The notes under the pieces were generated by a model. It was given only the letters and a program-made list of their open reading frames with translations. It did no database searches and was not told the origin of the DNA. The position numbers and the translations under genes are program-made. A DNA stretch of 64,000 bases from an uncultured Bacilli bacterium. GTDB taxonomy: Bacteria > Bacillota_I > Bacilli_A > RF39 > UBA660. The stretch covers positions 1 to 64,000 of the forward strand of contig CAKPRO010000005.1 in assembly GCA_934182615.1 (NCBI GenBank). Direction: 5' to 3'. This document shows positions 24,405 to 32,270 of the stretch, piece by piece; position 1 is the first letter of the stretch; every line of letters starts with the position of its first letter.

Positions 24405-26203
24405 TCTTTTATACTTTGAATAAAATAGTCATTTTCTTCACTTGATTTTATTGCTATTCTAATATACTCCTTATCGTCAAAACCATTCTTACCATTTAAT
24501 ACTTTGATTAAGAGTTTATTATTATCCAATAAATATTCAGCTAGTTCAATAGCATTACCGTTATTTAGTTTAATCATAAAGTAATTAGCCTCCGAATTAT
24601 AAACTTCTATTTCTTTAATCTCCATTAACTCGTTATAAAATCTATCTCTTTCTTCTTTTATTTTATTACATCCTAATACATAATCTTTTTTATATACATT
24701 TATTATTTGAAGAAAATATTCTGCAAACGAATTAATATTCCATACTGGCAAATTAGTATTAATTGTTTTAATATTGTCTTTATTTCCAGAAGCTAATACT
24801 CCAAGTCTAAGTCCTGGTACGCCATACGATTTGCTAATGCTTTTTATAACAATTAAATTTGGATATTTATTTAATATATCATCCTCTATTAAAGTATAGT
24901 TGTTATTAGCAAAATCTATAAAGGATTCATCAAATATTATTTGCTTGTCTTTTTGTTTTGCTAAATCAAGCAATTTAATCACTTCGTCATATTTTAAATG
25001 TGAACCAGTTGGATTGTCAGGAGATATTATTATCATGGTATCAACTTCATCTAATTTACTAGCAATTCTATTAAATGATAAACAATAATTGTCTTCTTTA
25101 CTATTTATATATAATATTTCACTATTAGGGAAACATCTAACATACTCATTGAACGATGGTATTGTAAGGCCTATTTTTTCTCCTACAACATATTTTAGAG
25201 TATTAATTAATTCTGCTGCACCATTTCCTATTAAAATATTGTCTTCACTAACATTATTAAACATTCTAGAGGCACATATTTTTTCTATTTTTTGTCCTGA
25301 AGGATAATTAAACAAAAGTTCACTATAAAAATATTTCATTTTATCTATCATTTGTTTTGTTGGAAAATAAGGATTAACTAAGTAACAATAGTCTTTTATT
25401 CCATTAAATCTCCAATAACCTCCAAACCTTTTATGGAATAGGTCAAGTTTTTCTTTAATTGTTGGAGCGAAGATGGCTTTGACAATATCATAATCTTGAC
25501 AATCGTCAATTTCATACCAATCTTCACCAGTTAATTGTAAACCATGTAATTTTACTTCCTTTAATCCACTTATTATTTTTAAAACAAGTTCATAATAATC
25601 GTTATTTCCATAGGCTTTAATATATGACTCTAAAAAAGGTAAATAAAATCTATTAGAAAAATCCTTACTAAATTTATAAATATTTACTGTTTTATAATAA
25701 TTATCTACATTTTTGTAATTAAAATCTTTTCTTTCAACAAATGAATTGATAACATTATTTTCATCTATTGTAACAACTGTGCCATCCATCCATTCTTCAT
25801 ATTTTGCTATTAAAGCAGCACTTTCATATTGTGAATTGACTAGTTTTTTTACTACTGATGTGTCATAAATTAAGTCAGATTCTAATAATATAGTGTCATC
25901 TTTGGCAAGATAATCTTTTGCTAAATACAATGAATAAATATTATTAGTAGTATCATAAATATCATTGTACACATATTCAATATTTATTTTTTTATCTAAT
26001 TCCTTTTCTTCAATATATTTTTTTACATTATCGCCTTTATAGCCAAGTACCAAAATAAAATTCTTTATATTGGCTTCTAATAGAGCATCTATTGCTCTTT
26101 CTAATAAAGTTTTTCCATGTACATTAAGCATACATTTAGTATTATTTTTAGTATACTTACCAAGTCTTGAGCCTTTACCTGCTGCTAGCATAATTGCTTG
26201 CAT
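24386..26203 (-). CDS. LicC-like cytidylyltransferase fused to PLP aminotransferase/decarboxylase
   Basis: A 605-residue two-domain protein. Residues 1-235: sugar/choline-phosphate nucleotidyltransferase (MLAAGKGSRLGKYTKNNTKC, TLLERAIDALL, LLESDLIYD, GEDWYEIDDCQDY). Residues about 245-605: fold type I PLP enzyme like HisC/CobD (NVSEDNILIGNGAAELI, IISPDNPTGSHL, IIFDESFIDF, IKSISKSYGVPGLRLGVLAS with the PLP Lys). A CobD-like domain could decarboxylate a phospho-amino acid (for example phosphoserine or phosphothreonine) and the N-terminal domain could then make the CDP-amino-alcohol used by LicD. An aminotransferase reaction as in phosphonate pathways (PntC type) is the alternative; no phosphonate mutase gene is seen here. 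Confidence 0.8.
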   Translation of the reverse strand: MQAIMLAAGKGSRLGKYTKNNTKCMLNVHGKTLLERAIDALLEANIKNFILVLGYKGDNVKKYIEEKELDKKINIEYVYNDIYDTTNNIYSLYLAKDYLAKDDTILLESDLIYDTSVVKKLVNSQYESAALIAKYEEWMDGTVVTIDENNVINSFVERKDFNYKNVDNYYKTVNIYKFSKDFSNRFYLPFLESYIKAYGNNDYYELVLKIISGLKEVKLHGLQLTGEDWYEIDDCQDYDIVKAIFAPTIKEKLDLFHKRFGGYWRFNGIKDYCYLVNPYFPTKQMIDKMKYFYSELLFNYPSGQKIEKICASRMFNNVSEDNILIGNGAAELINTLKYVVGEKIGLTIPSFNEYVRCFPNSEILYINSKEDNYCLSFNRIASKLDEVDTMIIISPDNPTGSHLKYDEVIKLLDLAKQKDKQIIFDESFIDFANNNYTLIEDDILNKYPNLIVIKSISKSYGVPGLRLGVLASGNKDNIKTINTNLPVWNINSFAEYFLQIINVYKKDYVLGCNKIKEERDRFYNELMEIKEIEVYNSEANYFMIKLNNGNAIELAEYLLDNNKLLIKVLNGKNGFDDKEYIRIAIKSSEENDYFIQSIKEYYNKK

Positions 26204-26218
26204 AAAATCACTTCCTTC

Positions 26219-27112
26219 TTATATATCATAGGTTTTGTCTATTGCTTTTAATTCGTTAAATGTATCTATTTCAATTATATCTTCTTTTTTACATTCTCTT
26301 AAATATATTTTATAATTATTTTTTCTTACATCAAGCATTACTTGCTCCCAATATTTTTCTTTACCACCAGGAGACATAAATACTTCTTTTATATCTTTTT
26401 CTATTTGTTTACCAGTTTCTCTATCATAGTAGGATATTCCACACATTTGATAGCAATTTAATCCACCTAATTTTTCCTTAGTGATTATACCATTTTTAGT
26501 TTCTATACACCAGTCGTCAGTTCTATCTACTTTAAATCCTAAAAAATTTGAATGATATTCGTATTTTCTTATTAAATCTTGATTATATAAATATAAATCT
26601 GATTCTAATACATATGAATTAGAAAATTTATCTCTTACTAAATATGCTGAAGAAATATTATTTGCTTCATTATATTTTTCGTTATATATAAATTTTATAT
26701 TAGGATATTTTTTTAGTAATATTTCAAATTGTTCATTTAAATATCCTGTTACAATTATTATTTCTGGTATTTCAGCTTTTACAACGGCATCTAATAATGT
26801 TTCTATTATTTTTTTACCATTTACTAATACTAATGGTTTAGGCGTATTTAGAGTAATTGGTACCAATCTAGAACCAAAACCTGCCGCTAAAAAGATAGCT
26901 CTTTTTACTTTGTATGGTTCTAAGTCTTTTAATCCTTTTTTTGTTATAGTATTATCTTTATTTATTAATTTTTTTTCTAATAAACTAGTTATAGTTTTGT
27001 TTACTGTACCTAAAGAAAGCTTGGTTATCTTAGATATTTCTCTTTGTGGCAACTCTCTTTTTTCTTTTTCTATACAAACTAATATTTCAAATTCATTATA
27101 TGTCAACTTCAT
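26219..27112 (-). CDS. licC: LicC-type cytidylyltransferase with N-terminal winged helix
   Basis: A 297-residue protein: residues 1-65 are a winged helix-turn-helix of the MarR type (LPQREISKITKLSLGTVNKT, SLLEKKLINKD), residues 70-297 the nucleotidyltransferase (AIFLAAGFGSRLVPITLNTP, KPLVLVNGKKIIETLLDAV, VLESDLYLY, IEIDTFNELK). This combination is known from CTP:phosphocholine cytidylyltransferases of the LicC type. It ends 15 bases before the fused LicC-aminotransferase, so both are in one operon. The head group could be choline, ethanolamine or a relative. The helix-turn-helix suggests self-regulation, but this is inference. Confidence 0.85.
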   Translation of the reverse strand: MKLTYNEFEILVCIEKEKRELPQREISKITKLSLGTVNKTITSLLEKKLINKDNTITKKGLKDLEPYKVKRAIFLAAGFGSRLVPITLNTPKPLVLVNGKKIIETLLDAVVKAEIPEIIIVTGYLNEQFEILLKKYPNIKFIYNEKYNEANNISSAYLVRDKFSNSYVLESDLYLYNQDLIRKYEYHSNFLGFKVDRTDDWCIETKNGIITKEKLGGLNCYQMCGISYYDRETGKQIEKDIKEVFMSPGGKEKYWEQVMLDVRKNNYKIYLRECKKEDIIEIDTFNELKAIDKTYDI

Positions 27113-27199
27113 AATCCCTCTTTTTTTCTAGAACTTGTTTGTTCATAATTAGATTATATCATCTTTTTTTGAACATTACAACTATATTGCTATATTTAT

Positions 27200-27230
27200 T
27201 AAAAAGAAAGAGTATTTTTTTACTCTTTTA
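27200..27230 (-). terminator. Terminator after the phosphodiester glycosidase gene
   Basis: Minus strand AAAGAGTA, A-rich loop, TACTCTTT followed by CTTTTT; overlaps the stop codon at 27220. Confidence 0.85.
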
Positions 27231-28260
27231 CTATAAATCCACACGGTATTGGTCTTGTTTGTTCTAAGTTATCCCAATTAATTGGATGATTTATTATTTT
27301 GTTATCTATTACCAAAGCACTTGAATTACCACCATCTAAGTTGGCAGCATTATAAGCATGGTATCTAAGTAGGATATCTACTAAGTCATTCATATCAGCA
27401 CCTTTACTTTTTAGACTTCTTCCATCTATTACTAAAAATAATACGATACCATCTTTTCTCTGTGCAATAGCTGATCTCGGATGAACACCATAACCGCCAT
27501 TACCATTTATAAAGGCACTCTTACCATTTACTATTAGGAAAGGGCCAAATTCTACGGCATCTCTTATTCCCATATTAATTGCTTCTTCAGCACTTATTTT
27601 ACCCAAGTATAATTTATTATCATTGGTAAAACCTATTAGTCCTCCACCTTGCTGACTGTGTCCATTGCTACTTATTATCTTTCCGTTTGAGATAACTGCC
27701 CCAATTGCTTGTCCTCCTGTCCCTTGACCACCTTCGTCAGTGAAACCTCCACCATTAATGGCTACTACAGCATTTTCTCTTTTAGCCATATCTACTAAAT
27801 ATTCTCCAGAATAACCTAAGTTTTTACTATAAGTTACTTTTATTTTAGATGGATCATAGATAGCTACTAAATATCCAGAGAATCCTTTTTCATTTATTTC
27901 TATTAATTTATAAATATCTTTTTTATTTCTATCTAATATTTCTCTATCATATTCATCTATATAATCTTCTTCTTTACCTATTATTGCACTAATATCAGTA
28001 TTTCCATCTGGTTCTTTAATACTATGTCTTGCTAATACTTTATTTATATATTCATCACTATAGAAGGTAGTAGCAAAATATTGATGATTCATGGTACTCA
28101 TAGCGGTAGTTACTAACCAGTCTCTGAAACCATTAAATGGTCCATATAAAAGAAATAATACCACTACTGCTACTACATCACAAATACTTAATATAATGGT
28201 AAAAATGTTATCTCTCTTTTTTATCTTATCTGGATCTTTTGTCCTTTCTTTCTTCTTCAT
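27220..28260 (-). CDS. Phosphodiester glycosidase (NAGPA-domain) membrane protein
   Basis: A 346-residue protein with one N-terminal membrane helix (about residues 22-45) and a C-terminal NAGPA domain (about 140-346). Markers: VVAINGGGFTDEGGQG, GAVISNGKIISSNG, RSAIAQRKDGIVLFLVIDGR and NAANLDGGNSSALV, the last being the characteristic LDGG(N/D)S motif. Family members cleave GlcNAc- or sugar-phosphodiesters, including in wall teichoic or exopolysaccharide chains. The position upstream of the LicC genes fits trimming of phosphodiester-decorated glycan outside the cell. Confidence 0.88.
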   Translation of the reverse strand: MKKKERTKDPDKIKKRDNIFTIILSICDVVAVVVLFLLYGPFNGFRDWLVTTAMSTMNHQYFATTFYSDEYINKVLARHSIKEPDGNTDISAIIGKEEDYIDEYDREILDRNKKDIYKLIEINEKGFSGYLVAIYDPSKIKVTYSKNLGYSGEYLVDMAKRENAVVAINGGGFTDEGGQGTGGQAIGAVISNGKIISSNGHSQQGGGLIGFTNDNKLYLGKISAEEAINMGIRDAVEFGPFLIVNGKSAFINGNGGYGVHPRSAIAQRKDGIVLFLVIDGRSLKSKGADMNDLVDILLRYHAYNAANLDGGNSSALVIDNKIINHPINWDNLEQTRPIPCGFIVKE

Positions 28261-28282
28261 AAATACTCCTTACTACTATTAC

Positions 28283-29299
28283 TTATATATTTACTTCTAA
28301 ATTATCTACTACTCTAGTTATTTCATCATCTTCTATTAAAGGAAGACTTATTCTAGTTAATGTACTATTGGTACTTACATATATACCATCTCTACCTAGA
28401 CTTTCATCTATATAATTATCTAAGAATTTATTATATTCTCTTCTAGTAGTTAGATAAAAACTTAATTTAGATATATCATCTTTATCAAATAAATAATCTA
28501 TATCTTCATCTAATACACTATCAGTAGACATTATAATATGAATATTCATAGTGGCTCCGACTTCTAATAAGTAATTAATATCATCTTTTACACTAATATC
28601 CATTTTTATTATTTCATATATTTCATCAATAAACAAAATTATTCTACTTCGATCATTATTTTTTACTCTTTCTTCAAAGATATGTCTTATTTCTTTTATT
28701 TTATTTATTATTTCTTGTTCATTATTTACTACTTCACATAATTTATCATAAGCATTATAATTTATACTTTGGGAATCTAAAATAATTATTTTAGTTTTAT
28801 CTTTATTCATTAAGATATTTAGTATTATATTATTAAATAGATTAGTCTTTCCAATACCTGTTACTCCTGTTACTAATAGATTCTTATCTTTTTCTATATT
28901 AAAATATATTACTTTATCTTCTTCTGATAATCCTAGTGGTATATTATTATTATCTTTATCTTTAGATTCTTCTAGTAATTCTTTTAATGATAAGGTACTT
29001 TTCTTCATATTTTGTACTTTTATTTTTACTTCGTTTTCTTTTTCTTTTTCTATTTCAAATTCATTAGTAGTTACTCCTAAGGCTAAGGCTATTTCTTTTT
29101 TTAATTCTAACATATCTTCATAGCTTTTATCATCATTCCATGTTATATGATATATTGTTATATTTCTATATACTTCATATGTTATCTTTGTATTAAATTT
29201 AAATGCTTTAAAGGTATGTTTTAAATTATTAACAAATAAATCAGCATTTAAGATATTTCTTTCATTATCAAATATTTTTGTATTTAGTAGTTCTAACAT
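28283..29299 (-). CDS. Short FtsK/SpoIIIE-like ATPase
   Basis: A 338-residue protein resembling the motor core of FtsK/SpoIIIE: Walker A GVTGIGKTN at about residue 144, ILDSQSINYN, Walker B IILFIDEIYEI, NIHIIMSTDSV (sensor-like) and LGRDGIYVST near the end. Usual FtsK proteins are 700-800 residues; this one has no membrane helices and no C-terminal winged gamma domain that reads DNA polarity. It may be a second, reduced translocase or pump a different substrate. It ends 22 bases before the glycosidase gene and follows gpmI by two bases. Confidence 0.75.
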   Translation of the reverse strand: MLELLNTKIFDNERNILNADLFVNNLKHTFKAFKFNTKITYEVYRNITIYHITWNDDKSYEDMLELKKEIALALGVTTNEFEIEKEKENEVKIKVQNMKKSTLSLKELLEESKDKDNNNIPLGLSEEDKVIYFNIEKDKNLLVTGVTGIGKTNLFNNIILNILMNKDKTKIIILDSQSINYNAYDKLCEVVNNEQEIINKIKEIRHIFEERVKNNDRSRIILFIDEIYEIIKMDISVKDDINYLLEVGATMNIHIIMSTDSVLDEDIDYLFDKDDISKLSFYLTTRREYNKFLDNYIDESLGRDGIYVSTNSTLTRISLPLIEDDEITRVVDNLEVNI

Positions 29300-29301
29300 A
29301 A

Positions 29302-30813
29302 TTACCTCTTCTTTCTACTTTTTATTAAGATATTACCTGTCATTTCACTTGGTACTTCTAAGCCCATTAGTGTTAATATAGTTGGAGCTATATCTCCTAA
29401 TTTTCCATCTATTAATTTTAGACTTTTATCGGTTATGATAAATGGTACTACATTAGTGGTATGACTGGTATTAATACTATTATCTTTATTACGCATTACT
29501 TCACAGTTACCATGATCTGCTGTTACTATAATGGTATATTCTTCTAATGAGATATTTTCTAATATTTTACCAATACATTCATCTACTGTTTCAACAGCTT
29601 TAATAGCGGCTTCATAGTCTCCTGTATGGCCTACCATATCGCCATTAGCAAAGTTTAATATTATTAAGTCTTCATGACTTGTTGTTATTTCTTTTACTAA
29701 TGAGGCTGTTATCATATGGGCACTCATTTCTGGTTCTAAGTCATAAGTTGCTACTTTTGGACTTGGTACTAATATTCTTTTTTCTCCTTGGTATTCTTTA
29801 TCTATTCCTCCATCAAAGAAATATGTTACATGAGCATACTTTTCAGTCTCTGCTATTCTAAGTTGGGTTAATCCTTTACTTGCTATATATTCTCCTAAGG
29901 TATTTGTTAGTTCTGGTAACTCGAAAGCATATGGACATAATACGGTATCTGCTACATGCATCATTGTTACTACTTTTAAATTTTTTATTTCTTCTTTAGC
30001 AAAACTTTTATATTCTTTATTGGTAAAGATACTAGCAAGCTCTTTTAATCTATCTGGTCTATAGTTAAAGAAAATAATTCCATCGTTATCTTTTATTAGA
30101 CCATTTTTATCAGTAGTTACTGGTACTATGAATTCATCAGTTACTTTGTTTTTTTGACTTTCTTTCCATACTTTCTTGGCTTCTTTAACTGAAGTTCCTA
30201 CTACCATAGCATTATAGGCTTTTTCTACTCTATCAAAGTTAGTATCTCTATCCATACCATAGTATCTTCCTCCTAATGAGGCTATCTTTCCTACGCCTAA
30301 TTTTTTCATATATTTTTCTAAGGCTTCTATATACTTTATTCCACTGGTAGGACTTACATCTCTACCATCTGTAAAGATGTGAACATATACTTTTTTTAAT
30401 CCTTCTTTTTTGGATAATTCTAATAAACTAAATAAATGATTGATATGTGAATGTACTCCTCCATCTGATAAAAGTCCTACTAAATGTAAACTACTATTTT
30501 CTTCTTTAACATGATTTATTACTTTTAATAATTCTTCATTTTTATAAAAACTTTTATCTTTTATTTTACTATTTATTAGTTCTAATGATTGATATACTAA
30601 ACGACCTGCTCCTATATTGGTATGGCCTACTTCTGAATTTCCCATTTGTCCTCTTGGTAAACCTACCGGGGTACCTGATGCTTCTAATTGACTATGAGGA
30701 TATTTATCCCATAATTTATCTAAAACTGGTGTTTTGGCATTATATACGGCATTATATTTTTTATTTTTTGTTAATCCTACACCATCCATAATACATAATA
30801 ATACTTTCTTCAT
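29302..30813 (-). CDS. gpmI: 2,3-bisphosphoglycerate-independent phosphoglycerate mutase
   Basis: Glycolytic enzyme interconverting 3- and 2-phosphoglycerate with two Mn ions; 503 residues (typical 510). Metal and catalytic motifs: LCIMDGVGLTKN, GQMGNSEVGHTNIGAGR (phospho-Ser), HIFTDGRDVSPTSG, FFNYRPDRLKELASIF, NFANGDMVGHTGDYEA and VTADHGNCE. Its own promoter is at 30837-30865. It is followed without gap by the FtsK-like and glycosidase genes. Confidence 0.97.
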   Translation of the reverse strand: MKKVLLCIMDGVGLTKNKKYNAVYNAKTPVLDKLWDKYPHSQLEASGTPVGLPRGQMGNSEVGHTNIGAGRLVYQSLELINSKIKDKSFYKNEELLKVINHVKEENSSLHLVGLLSDGGVHSHINHLFSLLELSKKEGLKKVYVHIFTDGRDVSPTSGIKYIEALEKYMKKLGVGKIASLGGRYYGMDRDTNFDRVEKAYNAMVVGTSVKEAKKVWKESQKNKVTDEFIVPVTTDKNGLIKDNDGIIFFNYRPDRLKELASIFTNKEYKSFAKEEIKNLKVVTMMHVADTVLCPYAFELPELTNTLGEYIASKGLTQLRIAETEKYAHVTYFFDGGIDKEYQGEKRILVPSPKVATYDLEPEMSAHMITASLVKEITTSHEDLIILNFANGDMVGHTGDYEAAIKAVETVDECIGKILENISLEEYTIIVTADHGNCEVMRNKDNSINTSHTTNVVPFIITDKSLKLIDGKLGDIAPTILTLMGLEVPSEMTGNILIKSRKKR

Positions 30814-30836
30814 TTTATCACCCTATTTCCTATATA

Positions 30837-30865
30837 ATTATATATTATTATTTACTAATTGGCAA
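30837..30865 (-). promoter_or_regulatory. Promoter of gpmI
   Basis: TTGCCA (30865-30860), 17-base spacer, TATAAT (30842-30837) on the minus strand; AGGGTGATAAA is the ribosome site. Confidence 0.8.
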
Positions 30866-30912
30866 TATTTTAAAAGTATTTTTTGTTAACTAACTATAAT
30901 TTATTATTTTAA

Positions 30913-30959
30913 TATGTAAAAGAAAAAATACTTTTGTTCAAAGTACTTTATATTTTTAT
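30913..30959 (-). terminator. Terminator of the fic gene, copy A of a 47-base duplicate
   Basis: Minus strand AAAGTACTTTG / AAAAGTA followed by TTTTTTC, directly after the fic stop. The 47 bases 30913-30959 are identical to 31932-31978. Confidence 0.8.
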
Positions 30960-31633
30960 TTGTTGTTTAATATTATCTTTTTTAGTTCGTCAGAACAATA
31001 ATCACTTATATATTTTAATTTTTCTTTATCGTCTAAAGCATAGCTATATTTTATAAATATTTCTTTTAATTTATGATAATTTCCTTTTATACTTTCGTGG
31101 CTAGCTATAATCATATCTTCTTTTGTTACTTCCGTTAAATCTAAATATATTCCATTTATTTTAGCCAATGATTCTATAAATAGTCTTTGGCTTCTTCCAT
31201 TTCCTTCTCTAAATGGATGTAAAGCATTAATATCTGCAAACAAATCAACTAATTTTTCTATAGTTAATTCATTATCGTAATATACAAAATAGTTTTCTTC
31301 TTTTAGTTTGTTAAATATATCTGTGCCAAATGTTTCAATGTATTCACTTAAACAAAATAAATCTTGTTTAGCTATGTTACAATTTCTTATATTGCCAGCC
31401 CATCTATATATGTCTTGAAATAAATATTTATGAATTTTTTTTAAATAATCAAAATCAAAGTTACCTTTTAATGGTTTTTCATTTAGTTCATATGTTCTAA
31501 AAGATACTAATTCTCTTTCTGCATTAAATAAATCTTTATCGTTTGTAATATTAAGTTTGTTGATTAGAGTATCAGTCCCTTCATAACAATAATTAGCTGT
31601 TTTTTCATATGTGTATTTATATTTACTATCCAT
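30956..31633 (-). CDS. fic: Fic/Doc family AMPylase (toxin)
   Basis: About 225 residues. The catalytic Fic loop HPFREGNGRSQR is intact (H for deprotonation, E/GNGR for ATP-Mg binding), preceded by the helical core and a flap-like region near residue 95 (KKIHKYLFQDIYRWAGNIR). It would transfer AMP to a hydroxyl on a target protein. Start chosen at ATG 31633, which has AGAGGA just upstream and overlaps the antitoxin stop by eight bases; the longer TTG start is less likely. Toxin-antitoxin arrangement of the VbhA-VbhT class I type. Confidence 0.9.
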   Translation of the reverse strand: MDSKYKYTYEKTANYCYEGTDTLINKLNITNDKDLFNAERELVSFRTYELNEKPLKGNFDFDYLKKIHKYLFQDIYRWAGNIRNCNIAKQDLFCLSEYIETFGTDIFNKLKEENYFVYYDNELTIEKLVDLFADINALHPFREGNGRSQRLFIESLAKINGIYLDLTEVTKEDMIIASHESIKGNYHKLKEIFIKYSYALDDKEKLKYISDYCSDELKKIILNNK

Positions 31634-31820
31634 AGATTCCTCTATACTTTTCAATGACTTTTTTTCTTTCTTTTGTTGTGGTGGTTTTTCCTATTATACA
31701 ATTATATAATTTTTTCTTTATATCTTTTGTTAATGGCATACCTTCTTGGGCCATAGCACCATCTACTCTTCTTATTTTTTCTTGTATTTCTACTTTTTCT
31801 TTATACTTTTTATTATCCAT
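31626..31820 (-). CDS. VbhA-like antitoxin of Fic
   Basis: A 64-residue protein beginning MDNKKYKEKVEIQEKIRR, starting at ATG 31820 with AGGGTGATGTTT before it. It directly precedes and overlaps the fic gene. VbhA-type antitoxins hold an inhibitory helix with (S/T)xxxE(G/N); the corresponding stretch here is DGAMAQEGM, giving A-M-A-Q-E-G, so the Glu and Gly are present but the Ser/Thr is Ala. The C-terminal half (LTKDIKKKLYNCIIGKTTT) fits the family. Confidence 0.75.
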   Translation of the reverse strand: MDNKKYKEKVEIQEKIRRVDGAMAQEGMPLTKDIKKKLYNCIIGKTTTTKERKKVIEKYRGIYG

Positions 31821-31931
31821 AAACATCACCCTTTTTGTATTTGTTTTTTCTTTATATATTATACCACATTTCTGCTAATATTTCACTGTTTTTGTTCAAT
31901 TTAATTGCATTTTATAATTATTTTATTCTAG

Positions 31932-32035
31932 TATGTAAAAGAAAAAATACTTTTGTTCAAAGTACTTTATATTTTTATAATTATTTATGTGTTTTTCCAT
32001 ACTTTTCAATTACTTTTTATCATCCATAAATATCA
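31932..32035 (-). pseudogene. Decayed copy of the fic/antitoxin locus
   Basis: Upstream of the antitoxin gene lie, in order on the minus strand, GGTGATATTTATGGATGATAAAAAG (positions about 32036-32012, like the antitoxin RBS and start), then AATTGAAAAGTATGG (like its 3' end), then a 47-base copy of the fic terminator identical to 30913-30959. The middle of the antitoxin and all of fic are missing. This is what an internal deletion of a duplicated module would leave. Confidence 0.6.
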
Positions 32036-32190
32036 CCATTTTTATTGTATATATATCATATTTTGTGAAAATATGCACATTAAATTGCAAATTACTGTGT
32101 ATTTTACGCTATTTATTCACATTTTACAACAGTATAATGTTAAAATTTGCTAAAATTGTAGTTTGTTTCACTATTTACAACATAACTCTT

Positions 32191-32252
32191 ATTTTTGAGA
32201 CGTAGACTCAAAAATACCACGGAAAACTTAAATTTATTTAAGGTTGAAGTGG
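32191..32252 (-). repeat. Tandem mismatch-hairpin element, copy 3
   Basis: 3' of topA. Hairpin A (32252-32217) shares a 26-base core with copy 1 and carries the C-U mismatch; hairpin B (32215-32191) is TTTTTGAG-T-C tac G-T-CTCAAAAA, with a T-T rather than C-T mismatch. No T-tract. The 32041-32190 stretch upstream holds nothing I can identify. Confidence 0.7.
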
Positions 32253-32270
32253 CAAAAGAAAAGAACTAAA

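Noticed and set aside
31654..32205. Overlapping plus-strand ORFs rich in Phe, Ile and Leu
   Set aside because: They are antisense to the antitoxin/fic region or lie in AT-rich intergenic DNA, lack ribosome sites and show no family features.
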